A stretch of DNA of 64,000 nucleotides from DATBQN01 sp963755825 (GCA_963755825.1 CAVWLA010000001.1:930001-994000); one strand, 5' to 3'. Shown: positions 37,312 through 46,700, counted from the first letter of the stretch. The notes: a model not told the origin generated them from the sequence alone. Program-made: numbers and translations.

Positions 37312-40300
37312 TCGCCTTCAAGGGAGGTCGTGTCTCGATGGGCGGCAAGCGCACCGGGCTCGGCACGGGCTTCGGGAGCCTCGTCTCCTACCTGAAGAAT
37401 GGGCCGGAAAGTGCGCTCAACCCCGATCGCGTCGCGTGGACCTCGTACCGGAACCTCGACGGCATCGCAGATCCGACGCTCGCCGGGCGGCTCATGCGCG
37501 CCTCTGCGGAAGAGAACCCGCGAGTGGAGCGGCCGGTCTACCACTTCGGCCTGAGCCTCTCTCCGGGCGAGCACCTCTCGCCCGACGAGTGGAACTCCGC
37601 CGTCGATCGGGTGCTCAAGTCGATGGGGCTTACCGAGCATCAGGCCCTCGTCGTCGCCCACGGCGACACCGACCGCGAGCATGTCCACGTCGTCGTCAAC
37701 CGCGTTGGGGAGGACGGCCGCGCCTGGGACCCGCGGCAGGACATGGTCAAGGCCTACGCCGAGGTCCATGTCCTCGAGGCCGAGCACGGGCTCCGTGCGA
37801 CCGGTGAGCGCCCGCTCGCTCCGCCGGAGCTTTCGCAGAGCGCCCACCAGGAGGCGCGGCGCACCGGACAGCAGCCGCTCGCCGACCGCGTGCGCGAGGA
37901 GGCCGGCCCGGCGCTCGCGCGGGCGACGAGCTGGCGCGACCTGGAGGAGCAGCTCGCCGCCCGCGGCTTCCGGCTGGAAAGCGCCGAGCGCGGTTCGGGA
38001 GTCGTCGTCACGGACGGCGCCCGCCGAGCCTCGCTCTCTCATGTCGATCGCGGGCTGAGCGGCCCGAAGCTCGCCGAGCGCTTCGGCGAGACGTTGCGCG
38101 AGCACCGAGCGCGCCATCCCGAGCCTCCACCGATCGAGGCGCCTTCGAGCCGGGCGCAGGCCGAGGCCCTTCCGGGCACTCACTTGGCCGAGCGGGCCTC
38201 CGCCCTTATCGAGCGCGTCAGCGCGACGCGGGCGACCTTCACGGAATCCGACTTGAAGCGTGCGGCCTTCCACCAGCCGGACAGCGCGGCTCTCGTCGGC
38301 GCAGCCTTGAAGTCCGAGCATGCCGTCGAGATTGGCTGCGATACCCGCGGCACCACGCGCTACACCACGCTCCGCTATCTGGAAGCCGAGGCGGGGCTCT
38401 TCTCCTCGGCGGACCGGCTCGCCGGCCGGGCTGACCTCCGTCTGGACGCGGCGGGCGTCGCGCGGACGCTAAGGGAGACCGCGCCTCACCTCTCCGACGA
38501 GCAGAAGGCGGCGGTCTTCCATGCAACGACAGAAGGTGACCTCGCCCAGATCGTCGGCCGCGCGGGCGCGGGCAAGACGACAGCCGCCCGCGCGATCGCC
38601 GATTCCTACCGCGGCCAGGGCTACGACGTGCGCGGGGCGGCCCTGGCCGGCAAGGCAGCCGAGGGCCTGCAGAAAGAGGCCGGCATCCCGTCGCGCACCC
38701 TCGCGAGCCTGGAGTGGACGTGGTCGCAAGGGCGCGACCGGCTCCACGGTGGAACGGTGCTCCTGGTGGACGAGGCCGGGATGGTCGATACCCGTCAGCT
38801 CGGCCGCGTCCTCCACGAGGCCGAGCAGGCCGGGGCGAAGGTCGTCCTCTTGGGCGATCCCGACCAACTGAAGGCGATCGGCGCGGGCGACGCCTACCGC
38901 GGCCTCTTGGAGCGCCACGCGAGCGCTCACGTGGCGGAGATCCGGCGCCAGGCCGAGCCCTGGCAGCGGGAGGCTTCCGAGAACCTCGCCCGCGGGCGGA
39001 TCACCGCCGCCTTGGACGCCTACGACTTCGCCGGACGCCTTCACTGGAGCGGCTCGCCCGAGGCGGCGCGCCATGAGCTCGTGGCCCGCTACCTCGACGA
39101 ACGCCGCGCGGCACCCGACGGCTCGCGGCTCATCGTCGCCTATCGGAACGAAGACGCGCAGAAGCTCAACGAGGCGGTCCGCGCCGGGCGCCGCGCCGCG
39201 GGCGAGCTCGGCCCGGGTATCGCCGTCGGCGCGACCGACTACGCGCCCGGCGACCGCATCGTCTTCCTTCGGAACGACAACACGGGTCGCGAGGTGGCGA
39301 ACGTCGACGAAAGGCAGCGCTTTGTCGGGGTCAAGAACGGGACGCTCGGAACCGTCGAGCAGGCCGAGGCCGGCCGCCTCGCCGTGAGGTTAGACGATGG
39401 TCGGCGGGTGGGGTTCGATCCTGGAGGGTACGACGCGATTGCCCATGGATATGCGGTCACCGTCCACAAGAGCCAGGGGGCGACGGTCGACCGCACCTAT
39501 GTCCTCGCCGGCCCGGGCATGAACCAGAACGCCTCGTATGTGGCGCTCACCCGGCACCGCGAGGGCGTCCACATCTTCGCCGACCGGCAGACCTTCGGCG
39601 ATCGCGAAGGCCTCGACAAAGCGCTATCGCGCCCGGACCGCAAGGATCTTGCACGCGACTACGCGGCGGCAGACCTTGAGCGCGTCGCCTCGCGCTTGAC
39701 CGTCTTTCAGGAGAAGGCGCAGACCCTCCGCCGTGAGGAGCAGTCGCTGACGGCCGCGATCGGTGCGGTCAAGACGGCCGGCACGACGCAGCGTGAGGTG
39801 GAAGCCGCTCGTGTCCAAGTCACGCGCGCCGCCGCGGCCGTCTACTCCGATCCCCAGGCCGCGACCCGCGCTCTTCTCGCCGATCCTCGCGCGTCCGACC
39901 GTCTTGCCGCGGGCGAGGCCGCGGCGTACGGCCCGCTCCGGGGCCACGTGCGGCTCCTCTTCGGCAAGGACGCCGAGCGCGTCCAAGCGGAGAGCCAAGT
40001 GACCTCACTTCGGGGCGCCGTCTGGAACCTCGGGGAGGCGAGCCAGCGGCACGGCCGCGCGCTAGGCGCCGCGGCCTCGATCGGCTCCGGGCTCTTCGAG
40101 CTCAAAGCTCAGCTCGATCGCGTCCGCTCGACCCTCCGCAAGGTCGAAGCGCTCGCCGAACGGCCCGAGCGGGTGCTTGAGATGGCCGTCCGCGCGGCGG
40201 GCCACACCGCCACCCGCGCCGCTCTCTCACTCCTCCCAACCTCGATTCAGATCCCGGTGCGCGCCCTCATGCGCGCTGCCGAGCTAGCTATCGGCCGAGG

Positions 40301-40313
40301 CCTCGGCCGATAG
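37308..40313 (+). CDS. Conjugative relaxase fused to a TraA/TrwC-type helicase
   Basis: The N-terminal relaxase domain has the metal-binding three-histidine type motif AHGDTDREHVHVVVNRV (about residues 117-133). The helicase part has Walker A GRAGAGKTT (about 416), Walker B VLLVDEAGM, and further motifs VVLLGDPDQLKAIGAGDAY and VTVHKSQGATVDRTYVLAG. It should nick oriT, bind the 5' end through a Tyr and unwind the strand for transfer. The start is taken as GTG 37308, which overlaps the mobC stop. ATG 37338 with GGGAGG upstream is an alternative. The product is about 1001 aa and the C-terminal 250 residues are coiled-coil-like. Confidence 0.9.
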   Translation: MIAFKGGRVSMGGKRTGLGTGFGSLVSYLKNGPESALNPDRVAWTSYRNLDGIADPTLAGRLMRASAEENPRVERPVYHFGLSLSPGEHLSPDEWNSAVDRVLKSMGLTEHQALVVAHGDTDREHVHVVVNRVGEDGRAWDPRQDMVKAYAEVHVLEAEHGLRATGERPLAPPELSQSAHQEARRTGQQPLADRVREEAGPALARATSWRDLEEQLAARGFRLESAERGSGVVVTDGARRASLSHVDRGLSGPKLAERFGETLREHRARHPEPPPIEAPSSRAQAEALPGTHLAERASALIERVSATRATFTESDLKRAAFHQPDSAALVGAALKSEHAVEIGCDTRGTTRYTTLRYLEAEAGLFSSADRLAGRADLRLDAAGVARTLRETAPHLSDEQKAAVFHATTEGDLAQIVGRAGAGKTTAARAIADSYRGQGYDVRGAALAGKAAEGLQKEAGIPSRTLASLEWTWSQGRDRLHGGTVLLVDEAGMVDTRQLGRVLHEAEQAGAKVVLLGDPDQLKAIGAGDAYRGLLERHASAHVAEIRRQAEPWQREASENLARGRITAALDAYDFAGRLHWSGSPEAARHELVARYLDERRAAPDGSRLIVAYRNEDAQKLNEAVRAGRRAAGELGPGIAVGATDYAPGDRIVFLRNDNTGREVANVDERQRFVGVKNGTLGTVEQAEAGRLAVRLDDGRRVGFDPGGYDAIAHGYAVTVHKSQGATVDRTYVLAGPGMNQNASYVALTRHREGVHIFADRQTFGDREGLDKALSRPDRKDLARDYAAADLERVASRLTVFQEKAQTLRREEQSLTAAIGAVKTAGTTQREVEAARVQVTRAAAAVYSDPQAATRALLADPRASDRLAAGEAAAYGPLRGHVRLLFGKDAERVQAESQVTSLRGAVWNLGEASQRHGRALGAAASIGSGLFELKAQLDRVRSTLRKVEALAERPERVLEMAVRAAGHTATRAALSLLPTSIQIPVRALMRAAELAIGRGLGR

Positions 40314-40328
40314 GAAAGGAGTCTCACC

Positions 40329-40544
40329 ATGTGTCCAACCCCCACCCACGACCGCGGCGGTTTCTGGCACGAGGTCTCGAGCTTCTTCCCCGGAGCCCTC
40401 GTCCTCTGCCTCGCCTCGCTCGTCTCCGGCGCTTTCGGAGCGCTGATGGCCCTCCGCGTCTGTCTGGTCATCGCGTATCGCATGCAGGCGCCGACCTTCG
40501 GCACACTTCTGCGCGCCATCCTCTGGCACGCGGTGGGGAAGTAG
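40329..40544 (+). CDS. Small membrane protein of the mobilization operon
   Basis: The 71-residue protein has one or two hydrophobic segments (FFPGALVLCLASLVSGAFGA, then LMALRVCLVIAYRM). GGAAAGGAG lies upstream. It sits between the relaxase and the coupling-protein genes with gaps of 15 and 2 nt. It may help the membrane insertion or assembly of the coupling protein, but no family is recognised. Confidence 0.7.
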   Translation: MCPTPTHDRGGFWHEVSSFFPGALVLCLASLVSGAFGALMALRVCLVIAYRMQAPTFGTLLRAILWHAVGK

Positions 40545-40546
40545 GC

Positions 40547-42142
40547 ATGTGGGTCCGAGCGCTCGTCCTCCCTCCACCTCTCGCGGTCGGCTGTCTTCTC
40601 GTCGGCTCACTGCTCACGACCGGCATGCTCGCCATCGCGGCGCTCGTCTGGCATCAGCCGGACTCGCTCCTCCTCTATGGCCTCCTCTTCTGCGTCGCCT
40701 TCGGCCTCATCCTCTATGCCCGCTCGCATCACGAGGCGCCTCCGGCCCCCCTCGCGGGGAGCCACGGGAGCGCTCGCTGGGGCGATCCCCGAGACCTCGT
40801 CCGCAGGACTGGCCTTATCGTGGGCCGTGCCGGCCGTCACCTGCTCCGCTACGAAGACGAGGGGCACGTCCTGACCGTCGCTCCCACCGGGAGCGGCAAG
40901 GGCGTGAGCGCGGTCATCCCCAATCTCCTCACCTATCCCGGTTCGGTCGTAGTCGTGGATTTGAAGGGAGAGAATCATGCGGTGACCGCCGCCCGCCGGC
41001 GCCAGGTGGGCGATGTCGTGATCCTCGACCCTTTCTCCATCCGGGGCGGCGAGAGCGCCGCCTTCAACCCTCTTTCCCTCATCGATCCCGAGTCCGATCT
41101 CTGCGACGCGGACGCCGCGACGCTCGCCTATCTCCTGGTCCTTCCGGCAATCGATGGCGAGGCGGTCTTCTGGGATGAGGAGGCCGCCGCGCTCTTGGCG
41201 GGCTTGATCCTCTACGTCGCCGCTCACGAGGAGCCCGAGCGCCGACATTTGGGGACCGTGCGCGCCCACCTGACCGCGAGCCCGGCCGATTGGGCGGAGC
41301 TCCTGACCCGGATGGAGAGCTCGGAGAAGGCGCACGGCCTGGTCGCCAGGGCCGCCCACCGGCTACGCCAGAAGGAAGACCGCGAGCGATCGGGCGTCGT
41401 CTCGACCGCCCAGAGGCACACCCATTTCCTCGACTCACCGGCCATCCTCCGCACCCTCGGCCACAGCAGCTTTCATTTCGCCCAGCTCAAGGGGCCGAAG
41501 CCCCTCTCGCTCTACCTCGTGATGCCACCCGAGCGGCTCGGCTCCCATGGGCGGTGGCTCCGCCTGATCGCCGGCTCCGCGATCCAGGCCATGCTCCGCA
41601 CCCCGAACCGCGGCCCCGAGCGCGTCCTCTTCGTCTTGGACGAGTTTGCGCAGCTCGGACGCTTGCAGCCTCTGGAGCAGGCGCTGACACTCCTCCGCGG
41701 CTTCGGCGTCCGGCTCTGGGTGCTCGTCCAGGATCTCGCTCAGATCCGCGCGACCTATGGCCAGAAGGCCGATTCCATCCTCGCCAATACCGCCGTCCTC
41801 CAGGCGTTCGGCACCAACGACGTGCAGACGGCCGAGTACCTGAGCAAGAGGACGGGGCAAGCAACTGTCATCACGAACTCCGAGAACCGCTCGAAGGGGC
41901 AGAACTTCAATCGGATGATCCTCCCGACTCACCAGCGCGGGACGGCGCAGTCGAGCAGCGAGAGCGGCCGGCCGCTCCTCACTCCTGATGAGGTGATGCG
42001 CCTCGACTCGTCGGACGAGCTCGTCTTCCTCTCGGGCCGGGACCCGCTCCTGGTCGAGCGGGTGAACTACTTGAGCGACGCTCCCTTTCGAGGCCTCTTC
42101 GCACCCAACCCCATGCACCAGGAGGTGCCCGATGTCCGGTGA
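40547..42142 (+). CDS. Type IV coupling protein, TraG/VirD4 family
   Basis: The 531-residue protein has two N-terminal membrane segments (about 8-55), Walker A VAPTGSGKGV (about 110-119) followed by VIPNLLTYPGSVVVVDLKGEN, and Walker B VLFVLDEFAQLG (about 362-373). It ends with the family's QDLAQIRATYG and DELVFLSGRDPL motifs. VirD4-type ATPases bring the relaxase-DNA complex to a conjugation channel. No channel genes are present in the window, so a helper element would be needed. The last 11 nt overlap the next gene. Confidence 0.93.
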   Translation: MWVRALVLPPPLAVGCLLVGSLLTTGMLAIAALVWHQPDSLLLYGLLFCVAFGLILYARSHHEAPPAPLAGSHGSARWGDPRDLVRRTGLIVGRAGRHLLRYEDEGHVLTVAPTGSGKGVSAVIPNLLTYPGSVVVVDLKGENHAVTAARRRQVGDVVILDPFSIRGGESAAFNPLSLIDPESDLCDADAATLAYLLVLPAIDGEAVFWDEEAAALLAGLILYVAAHEEPERRHLGTVRAHLTASPADWAELLTRMESSEKAHGLVARAAHRLRQKEDRERSGVVSTAQRHTHFLDSPAILRTLGHSSFHFAQLKGPKPLSLYLVMPPERLGSHGRWLRLIAGSAIQAMLRTPNRGPERVLFVLDEFAQLGRLQPLEQALTLLRGFGVRLWVLVQDLAQIRATYGQKADSILANTAVLQAFGTNDVQTAEYLSKRTGQATVITNSENRSKGQNFNRMILPTHQRGTAQSSSESGRPLLTPDEVMRLDSSDELVFLSGRDPLLVERVNYLSDAPFRGLFAPNPMHQEVPDVR

Positions 42143-42650
42143 GCCCATCGGTGTCGTCGACGCTCTGCTCTCGGGCTGCGTGTCGCTGCTCTACTCGACC
42201 TCCCGCCAAAACGACTTCCCCGAGTTCTACGTGCGACAACTTGCTCACGAAAGACTGCTAGCCCGGCTCTCCGCGCTGCGGCAGGGCGCCGAGCGCCGCG
42301 TGCTTTTCGATCCCCATCACGGGATGCGGATCCTCACGGGGTCGGTGGGTGCGTCCGCTCCGCCTCCCACCGCCGAGTTCGGAACATCCGAGCTGATCTT
42401 GCTCGCGGATCAACAGCTCAGCGATGCGGTCGATGTCCTCATCGGTTTTGGCATCGAATGGGCTGAGGACTACATCGATTGTTCCGCCGTCAGTTACATG
42501 TCCGGTGTCCTCCGGCAGCTCAGAGACCAGGAGGCTCCTAGCGAGCGAGACGCTTTCGTGTCCGCCGTCAACCGCTCGCGCGCGCTTGTCGGACAGGAAC
42601 CTCTCGATTGGTATGGCATCGTTACGGGATTTCCTCTTCCGGTGGAGTGA
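42132..42650 (+). CDS. Unknown protein encoded at the end of the mobilization operon
   Basis: The 172-residue soluble protein has no recognised motif. It is acidic in its C-terminal half and has no signal peptide. Its start overlaps the coupling-protein gene by 11 nt, so it is translated with it. It may be a partner of the transfer proteins, but nothing in the sequence proves a function. Confidence 0.6.
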   Translation: MSGEPIGVVDALLSGCVSLLYSTSRQNDFPEFYVRQLAHERLLARLSALRQGAERRVLFDPHHGMRILTGSVGASAPPPTAEFGTSELILLADQQLSDAVDVLIGFGIEWAEDYIDCSAVSYMSGVLRQLRDQEAPSERDAFVSAVNRSRALVGQEPLDWYGIVTGFPLPVE

Positions 42651-42718
42651 TCGGGCCCCACGGGCGCACGGAAAAGCTCCGCGAGATCGACTAGCAGATC
42701 AAGACGTTTTGGGCGTTC

Positions 42719-42784
42719 CCCCTGGCTCTGCCAGGGGTCGGGCTCTCCGCTCCAATTCGCCGGGACAAAAGCGCCCGGCGAATT
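42719..42784. repeat. Two perfect DNA hairpins upstream of the ardC-like gene
   Basis: CCCCTGGC-TCT-GCCAGGGG (42719-42737) has an 8-bp stem. AATTCGCCGGG, a 9-nt loop and CCCGGCGAATT (42754-42784) form an 11-bp stem. The first lies about 70 bp after the operon stop and could act as a terminator, but there is no T-run. The roughly 600-bp gap 42651-43259 has no convincing gene. Confidence 0.75.
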
Positions 42785-43052
42785 CCGCTGCGATCCCTAA
42801 CGCAAGGGCATCCGCCACCGCCTCCCTCCTCACGGCCGCCACCGCTCGCCTCACCTCGCCACCTCCTCGCTCCGCCTCCCGACCACCGCGAGGCGCTGCT
42901 CCGCAGCGGTCGCGGCCCCCCAGCCCGTAGCTCACCGCACCCCCTCCCACCACCGCCCTCGCCCCCGCTTCCAGAAGGCGGCCGGCTGAAAGGCGCCGGC
43001 GGTCGAACAGCTCCTCGGCCCCTTGAGCGAAAGGCTAAGCGGGGCGCCTTGA

Positions 43053-43106
43053 CCCCTGTCAAGGCCAAGCCCTCCGGGTGGGCCTGCGGCCCAGCCTTGA
43101 CAGGGG
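43053..43106. repeat. Long inverted repeat with nested palindrome upstream of the ardC-like gene
   Basis: CCCCTGTCAAGGC (43053-43065) is exactly complementary to GCCTTGACAGGGG (43094-43106) across a 28-nt GC-rich loop. The left arm also overlaps a second hairpin, GCCTTGA-CCCCTG-TCAAGGC (43046-43065), so two exclusive folds are possible. It ends 154 bp before the ardC-like start. Such structured DNA ahead of an antirestriction gene recalls single-strand promoters of conjugative leading regions. Confidence 0.75.
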
Positions 43107-43259
43107 ACGGCGCTCCGCTTTTTGAACAGCGTTCTTTGGAAGGGGCCGAGAGGAAGGCCGGGGGGGAAGGAAAAAACAATGACCACTTCCGCCCTCCCCT
43201 CCGCCAACCCTCGCGGGGCGGCGTCCCGCCGGCCCGCTTCCTCTCACAGGAGATCCGCT

Positions 43260-44102
43260 ATGCCTCAGACCGAGAACGTCCGCCGTGTCGCCCAGCAGAT
43301 CCTCGCCGCCTTCCAGGCCGGCACCGTGCCCGCAGCCTGCGCACAGATCTTCCTCCGCAACACCCCCGATGACTCTCGCCCCTGTGCGCGTTGGAGCTGG
43401 CGCAATCAGCTCCTCGCCGCTCTCCTCGGCCATCACGACGCCCGCGGCTTCCGCCAATGGCAGGCGGTCGGTCGTCACGTCTGCAAGGGCGAGCGCGCCT
43501 TCCACATCCTCGCTCCCTCGCTCCGCAAGGCCGAGCCCAAGGACGACGAGTCCCAGGACGCGCCCGAGTTTGTCGTAGCCGGCTTCGTCTGTGTCCCCGT
43601 GTTCGGCTACTCGCAGACCGAAGGCGAACCCCTGCCGGGCGCCGAGGAAGAGGCCGCTTTCCTCTCGGCTCTACCTCTCATCGAGGTCGCCAGCTCCTGG
43701 GGTCTTCGCGTCGGCACGTTCGCCGCGGAAGGTACCGGCAGGCTCGGCTACTACCGGCCGGGCGAGGCGATCGCCGTGGGCGTCGAGAACCTCTCGACCT
43801 GGGCGCATGAGCTGATTCATGCTGCGGATGACCGCCGCGGCGCGCTCGTGCGCGGGCGGGGACAGAAGCTCTCGAACGAGGTCGTCGCCGAGTTTGGCGC
43901 GGCGATCCTTCTGGAGTGCCTCGGTCACACCGGCGAGAGTGACCGAGGCGGCGCCTACGCCTACATCGAGAGCTATTGCCAGGAGCACGAGGCCGACCTT
44001 CTCGCGACCTGCACAAACCTCCTCGACCGAGCCTGTGCCGCCGTCGCTCTCCTCCTCGACACAGCAAAGGAGCTCGCGGTCCCCGCTGTTTCGGCCGCCT
44101 GA
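43260..44102 (+). CDS. ArdC-like antirestriction protein
   Basis: The 280-residue protein has an N-terminal ssDNA-binding-type domain (about 1-120: WSWRNQLLAALLGHHDARGF, QWQAVGRHVCKGERAFHI) and a C-terminal zinc-metallopeptidase-like domain with TWAHELIHAADDR. Both are typical of ArdC. ArdC proteins protect incoming single-stranded DNA from restriction in the recipient. The start ATG 43260 has AGGAG 8 nt upstream. An earlier ATG at 43179 would add a low-complexity tail. Two decayed copies lie at 2236 and 46390. Confidence 0.9.
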   Translation: MPQTENVRRVAQQILAAFQAGTVPAACAQIFLRNTPDDSRPCARWSWRNQLLAALLGHHDARGFRQWQAVGRHVCKGERAFHILAPSLRKAEPKDDESQDAPEFVVAGFVCVPVFGYSQTEGEPLPGAEEEAAFLSALPLIEVASSWGLRVGTFAAEGTGRLGYYRPGEAIAVGVENLSTWAHELIHAADDRRGALVRGRGQKLSNEVVAEFGAAILLECLGHTGESDRGGAYAYIESYCQEHEADLLATCTNLLDRACAAVALLLDTAKELAVPAVSAA

Positions 44103-44117
44103 TTTCCGTTTCGGCGC

Positions 44118-44140
44118 GGCGGCCCGCTTCGCGGGCCGCC
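44118..44140 (+). terminator. Strong hairpin after the ardC-like gene
   Basis: GGCGGCCCGC-TTC-GCGGGCCGCC forms a perfect 10-bp GC stem with a 3-nt loop, 16 nt after the stop. It lacks a T-run and is followed by GTTAGGCA. It is probably a transcription terminator or an mRNA-stabilising hairpin. Confidence 0.65.
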
Positions 44141-44206
44141 GTTAGGCAACTGCGCGCGGCGCAGCTTCGCCGGCGAAGAGTAGAACACGAAACGAACTAT
44201 ACTTCG

Positions 44207-44953
44207 GTGGTGCTCGATCTACCGGCTAAGACTCGTGGGCAAGTGGACTGTTGGGCCAAAACACTTGGGAACTGTTGCGGTCAACAGTCCAGGGAGCACT
44301 ACGTCACAAAGTCGGCGATAGACTCGGACTACATCGAAATCACCGGATTCCCCTGGACCGGCGCAAACTTGGCAACAATTCCCACGAAGCTTTTCGTGCG
44401 GAACATGCTTTGCAAGAAGCACAATGAAGAGCTCTCGCCTGTTGACAGCGCAGGAGCCCATGCTTTCAAAAGCCTCTGTCAGTTTGTCGACATTATGGCG
44501 TATCGAGCGGCGAATCCTCGCGCTCGCTTGAGACGTTCCAGGCAATACAACATTAATGGTCTGTTATTTGAGCGCTGGCTACTGAAAACCGGTATCAATC
44601 TTGCCTATCGAAGGTTATTTGGTGAAGTACCATGGGTTCCTAGCTCTGAATGGGTTGAGCTTGCTTTTGGTCGGAGGTCGTTTCAGGCGCAGACCGGCAT
44701 GTTCTTGGTGCAAGGTGAATGGAGCAAGATCAGAAAATATGATCAGCTTATTGCGGCCAGGTTTCTTCAACAGAATGAGAGTGATCTAGTTGGTATTCAA
44801 TTTAAGCTGGCTAACTTGGAGGTGGCTGTTTCGACAATCCCCCTCAGCCAGAGAACTGCCCACCTGCGACCGACGAGGTTAACTGACCGCCGCCTTCTCG
44901 ATCTATGCCAAGTCGTGAACTTTTCATGGACTTCGCTTACCACCTCCAGATAG
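44207..44953 (+). CDS. HNH-like zinc-motif protein, cargo of the element
   Basis: The protein (about 248 aa from GTG 44207; the true start is uncertain) carries CWAKTLGNCCG, then QQSREHYVTKSAI, then LCKKHNEELSPVDSAG. The Cys-x-His-Asn elements and the 'REH' resemble an HNH/treble-clef nuclease fold, though a full HNH motif cannot be proven by eye. GC content and codon use are clearly lower than in the transfer genes, which indicates a separate origin. It lies directly before a HEPN-like gene on the same strand. A defence function is possible. Confidence 0.5.
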   Translation: MVLDLPAKTRGQVDCWAKTLGNCCGQQSREHYVTKSAIDSDYIEITGFPWTGANLATIPTKLFVRNMLCKKHNEELSPVDSAGAHAFKSLCQFVDIMAYRAANPRARLRRSRQYNINGLLFERWLLKTGINLAYRRLFGEVPWVPSSEWVELAFGRRSFQAQTGMFLVQGEWSKIRKYDQLIAARFLQQNESDLVGIQFKLANLEVAVSTIPLSQRTAHLRPTRLTDRRLLDLCQVVNFSWTSLTTSR

Positions 44954-45090
44954 CATGTGGAAATGAACCATCTGATCAGGCGGTCGAGTGGACGGCGAGC
45001 AGCGCGCGGTCGCTCAGTGGGTATAGCGTTACGCAGATGCGAATCACTTCTGGCACAAGCAACCTACCGCCAGCAGACCTACCATAGTAT

Positions 45091-46287
45091 ATGGCTCTTC
45101 TAGAAATCGAGTCTTGGGAAGCCCTCCCGCTATCTGTAGGAGTCGATCGCCTACTGGACTTCCGAACTCGGTCCACTGCCATGGGACCAACCAGGAAGGC
45201 TTGGGCGCCTGGTGGCTCCCTTAGCCCTGCCGATCTCTACTGTTACCTGAAAGCCCGCTTTGGGCAACCTAACGGCACAGTTATGCTGACTACCTCGGCG
45301 ACGAGTGACAACGTAATACACTGGCATTACACAATAGTTACCGGCGACGAAAGCCTGGAAATATATGGCATCAGCTCACGTATTGAGTTGGTAGCGTTAA
45401 GCGTTGGACGCCTTTGCGACGAAGACTGGACAGAACTGGTGTGTCGGTTGAAGGCAGACTTCGCTCGATTCGGCGAAAAGATGAAGAAGGTACGGGACAG
45501 CCTTGAGAGGTGGACTATCTTTGTGAATCCATACTACCGTCTCGAAAATGCCGTGGCTGACCTACACGCGCGAATCGTCGATCTCGATCTAAAGGTCTCT
45601 GACCTTCCAGAGGTACCTAAAGACAAGAAAGGCCTCCTAGAGTTTCAAGAGAGAGCAAAGGAGCTTGGGTTGAAGTACGCCGAGGCTGCCGAGCTTGGCA
45701 TCTCATTGCGAATGATCACGCCCGTCTGGGGTGAGTCGTTTGTCAACCTTCTTATTTTTTTACTCGCGACGGATTATATCAAGTCTGACAGGAGGCTCTA
45801 CGAGGATCTTCTCCGTAGAGAAATTGATATCCGCGTAACTCTCCTTCACCAAAATTGCGATGGCTTCCGGTCGCCGGTCGATCGAAAGGTCGGGCCGGTG
45901 AAAGAGTTTTTGACTGTCATGAATGCCAGGAACGATTATCTACACGGGAATGTCGACCCAAGAAAGCTTGCAGTCGACAGCGTGTTTTTTGAAGGTAAAA
46001 GGCCGATCTTTCCAAGATATCAGACCTTCACTGAACGTAGCTTGGCGCCTCGCCTCAAGCAGATCGAGCCTGAGCGAGTTATTCAAGATATATATCGAGT
46101 AGAGGCATTCATGGCATATGTGCTCGAACGGCTTGAGCCATCCGTTCGTGAAGAGGTCAAGATTGTCATGGCGAGCCCTTTGCCGGGCTGGCGAGAGGAT
46201 ACAGGCCGCATAGGCGTTCTGTTCTCGGATACCACGGCCGATTTCGTGATCCCGGAATTGTGGAGGCCTGATTCCCAAACCGACTAG
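45091..46287 (+). CDS. Unknown 398-aa protein with a HEPN-type R-N-x3-H motif, cargo of the element
   Basis: The protein has no overall family I can name. Near residue 275, in VMNARNDYLHGNVD, it contains R-N-D-Y-L-H, the RNxxxH signature of HEPN ribonuclease-like domains, preceded by a predicted helix (LLRREIDIRVTLLH). The N-terminal 130 residues look like an alpha/beta domain. Its lower GC matches the preceding HNH-like gene and not the transfer genes. Together the two look like a cargo module, possibly antiviral. The motif could be accidental. Confidence 0.5.
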   Translation: MALLEIESWEALPLSVGVDRLLDFRTRSTAMGPTRKAWAPGGSLSPADLYCYLKARFGQPNGTVMLTTSATSDNVIHWHYTIVTGDESLEIYGISSRIELVALSVGRLCDEDWTELVCRLKADFARFGEKMKKVRDSLERWTIFVNPYYRLENAVADLHARIVDLDLKVSDLPEVPKDKKGLLEFQERAKELGLKYAEAAELGISLRMITPVWGESFVNLLIFLLATDYIKSDRRLYEDLLRREIDIRVTLLHQNCDGFRSPVDRKVGPVKEFLTVMNARNDYLHGNVDPRKLAVDSVFFEGKRPIFPRYQTFTERSLAPRLKQIEPERVIQDIYRVEAFMAYVLERLEPSVREEVKIVMASPLPGWREDTGRIGVLFSDTTADFVIPELWRPDSQTD

Positions 46288-46389
46288 CCGCCCCTGAGAC
46301 TACTTCCTCCGGCGGCAGGAACCTAGCGGGTAAGAATTGGCTACCGACGCCTTCCGGGCCGACACCGACGGTCTTCACCAAGAACCGTG

Positions 46390-46700
46390 ATCGACTGCTC
46401 GCGGTCGGCCGCCACGTCCGCAAGAGCGAGCGCGCCTTCCGCATGCTCTCCCTCGCCCCGCAAGGCCGAGCCCAAGGGCGACGAGTCCAAAGGACGAGCC
46501 CGAGTTTGTCGTGGCCGGCTTCGTGTTGTCCCCGTTTTCGGAATGTCGCAGGCCGAAGGCGGCATCCCGCTGGGGCCGACGAGGAGGCCGCTCGGCGCTG
46601 CCGCTCATCGAGGTCGCCCGCTCCTGGGGACTTTGCGTCGGCACGTTCGCCGCGGAAGGCAGCGGCTGGCTCGGCTACGGCGAACGGGACGGGTCGGCTG
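46390..46700 (+). pseudogene. Second remnant of the ardC-like gene
   Basis: The stretch matches the middle of the intact ardC-like gene (LLAVGRHVRKSERAF, AEPKGDESK, EFVVAGFV, CVGTFAAEGSGWLGYG), but with several frameshifts. The start and the metallopeptidase active site are missing. It lies between the cargo genes and the integrase. The region 46288-46890 holds nothing else that I can identify. Confidence 0.85.

Noticed and set aside
42691..43179. Minus-strand genes in the gap upstream of ardC
   Set aside because: The frames are Gly/Arg/Pro-rich without motifs or ribosome sites and overlap the perfect hairpins.
44118..44147. Second attC site (GTTAGGC after a GC hairpin)
   Set aside because: A GTTAGGC box is present but no matching GCCTAAC-type box lies at the proper distance upstream. 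The simple perfect hairpin fits a terminator better.
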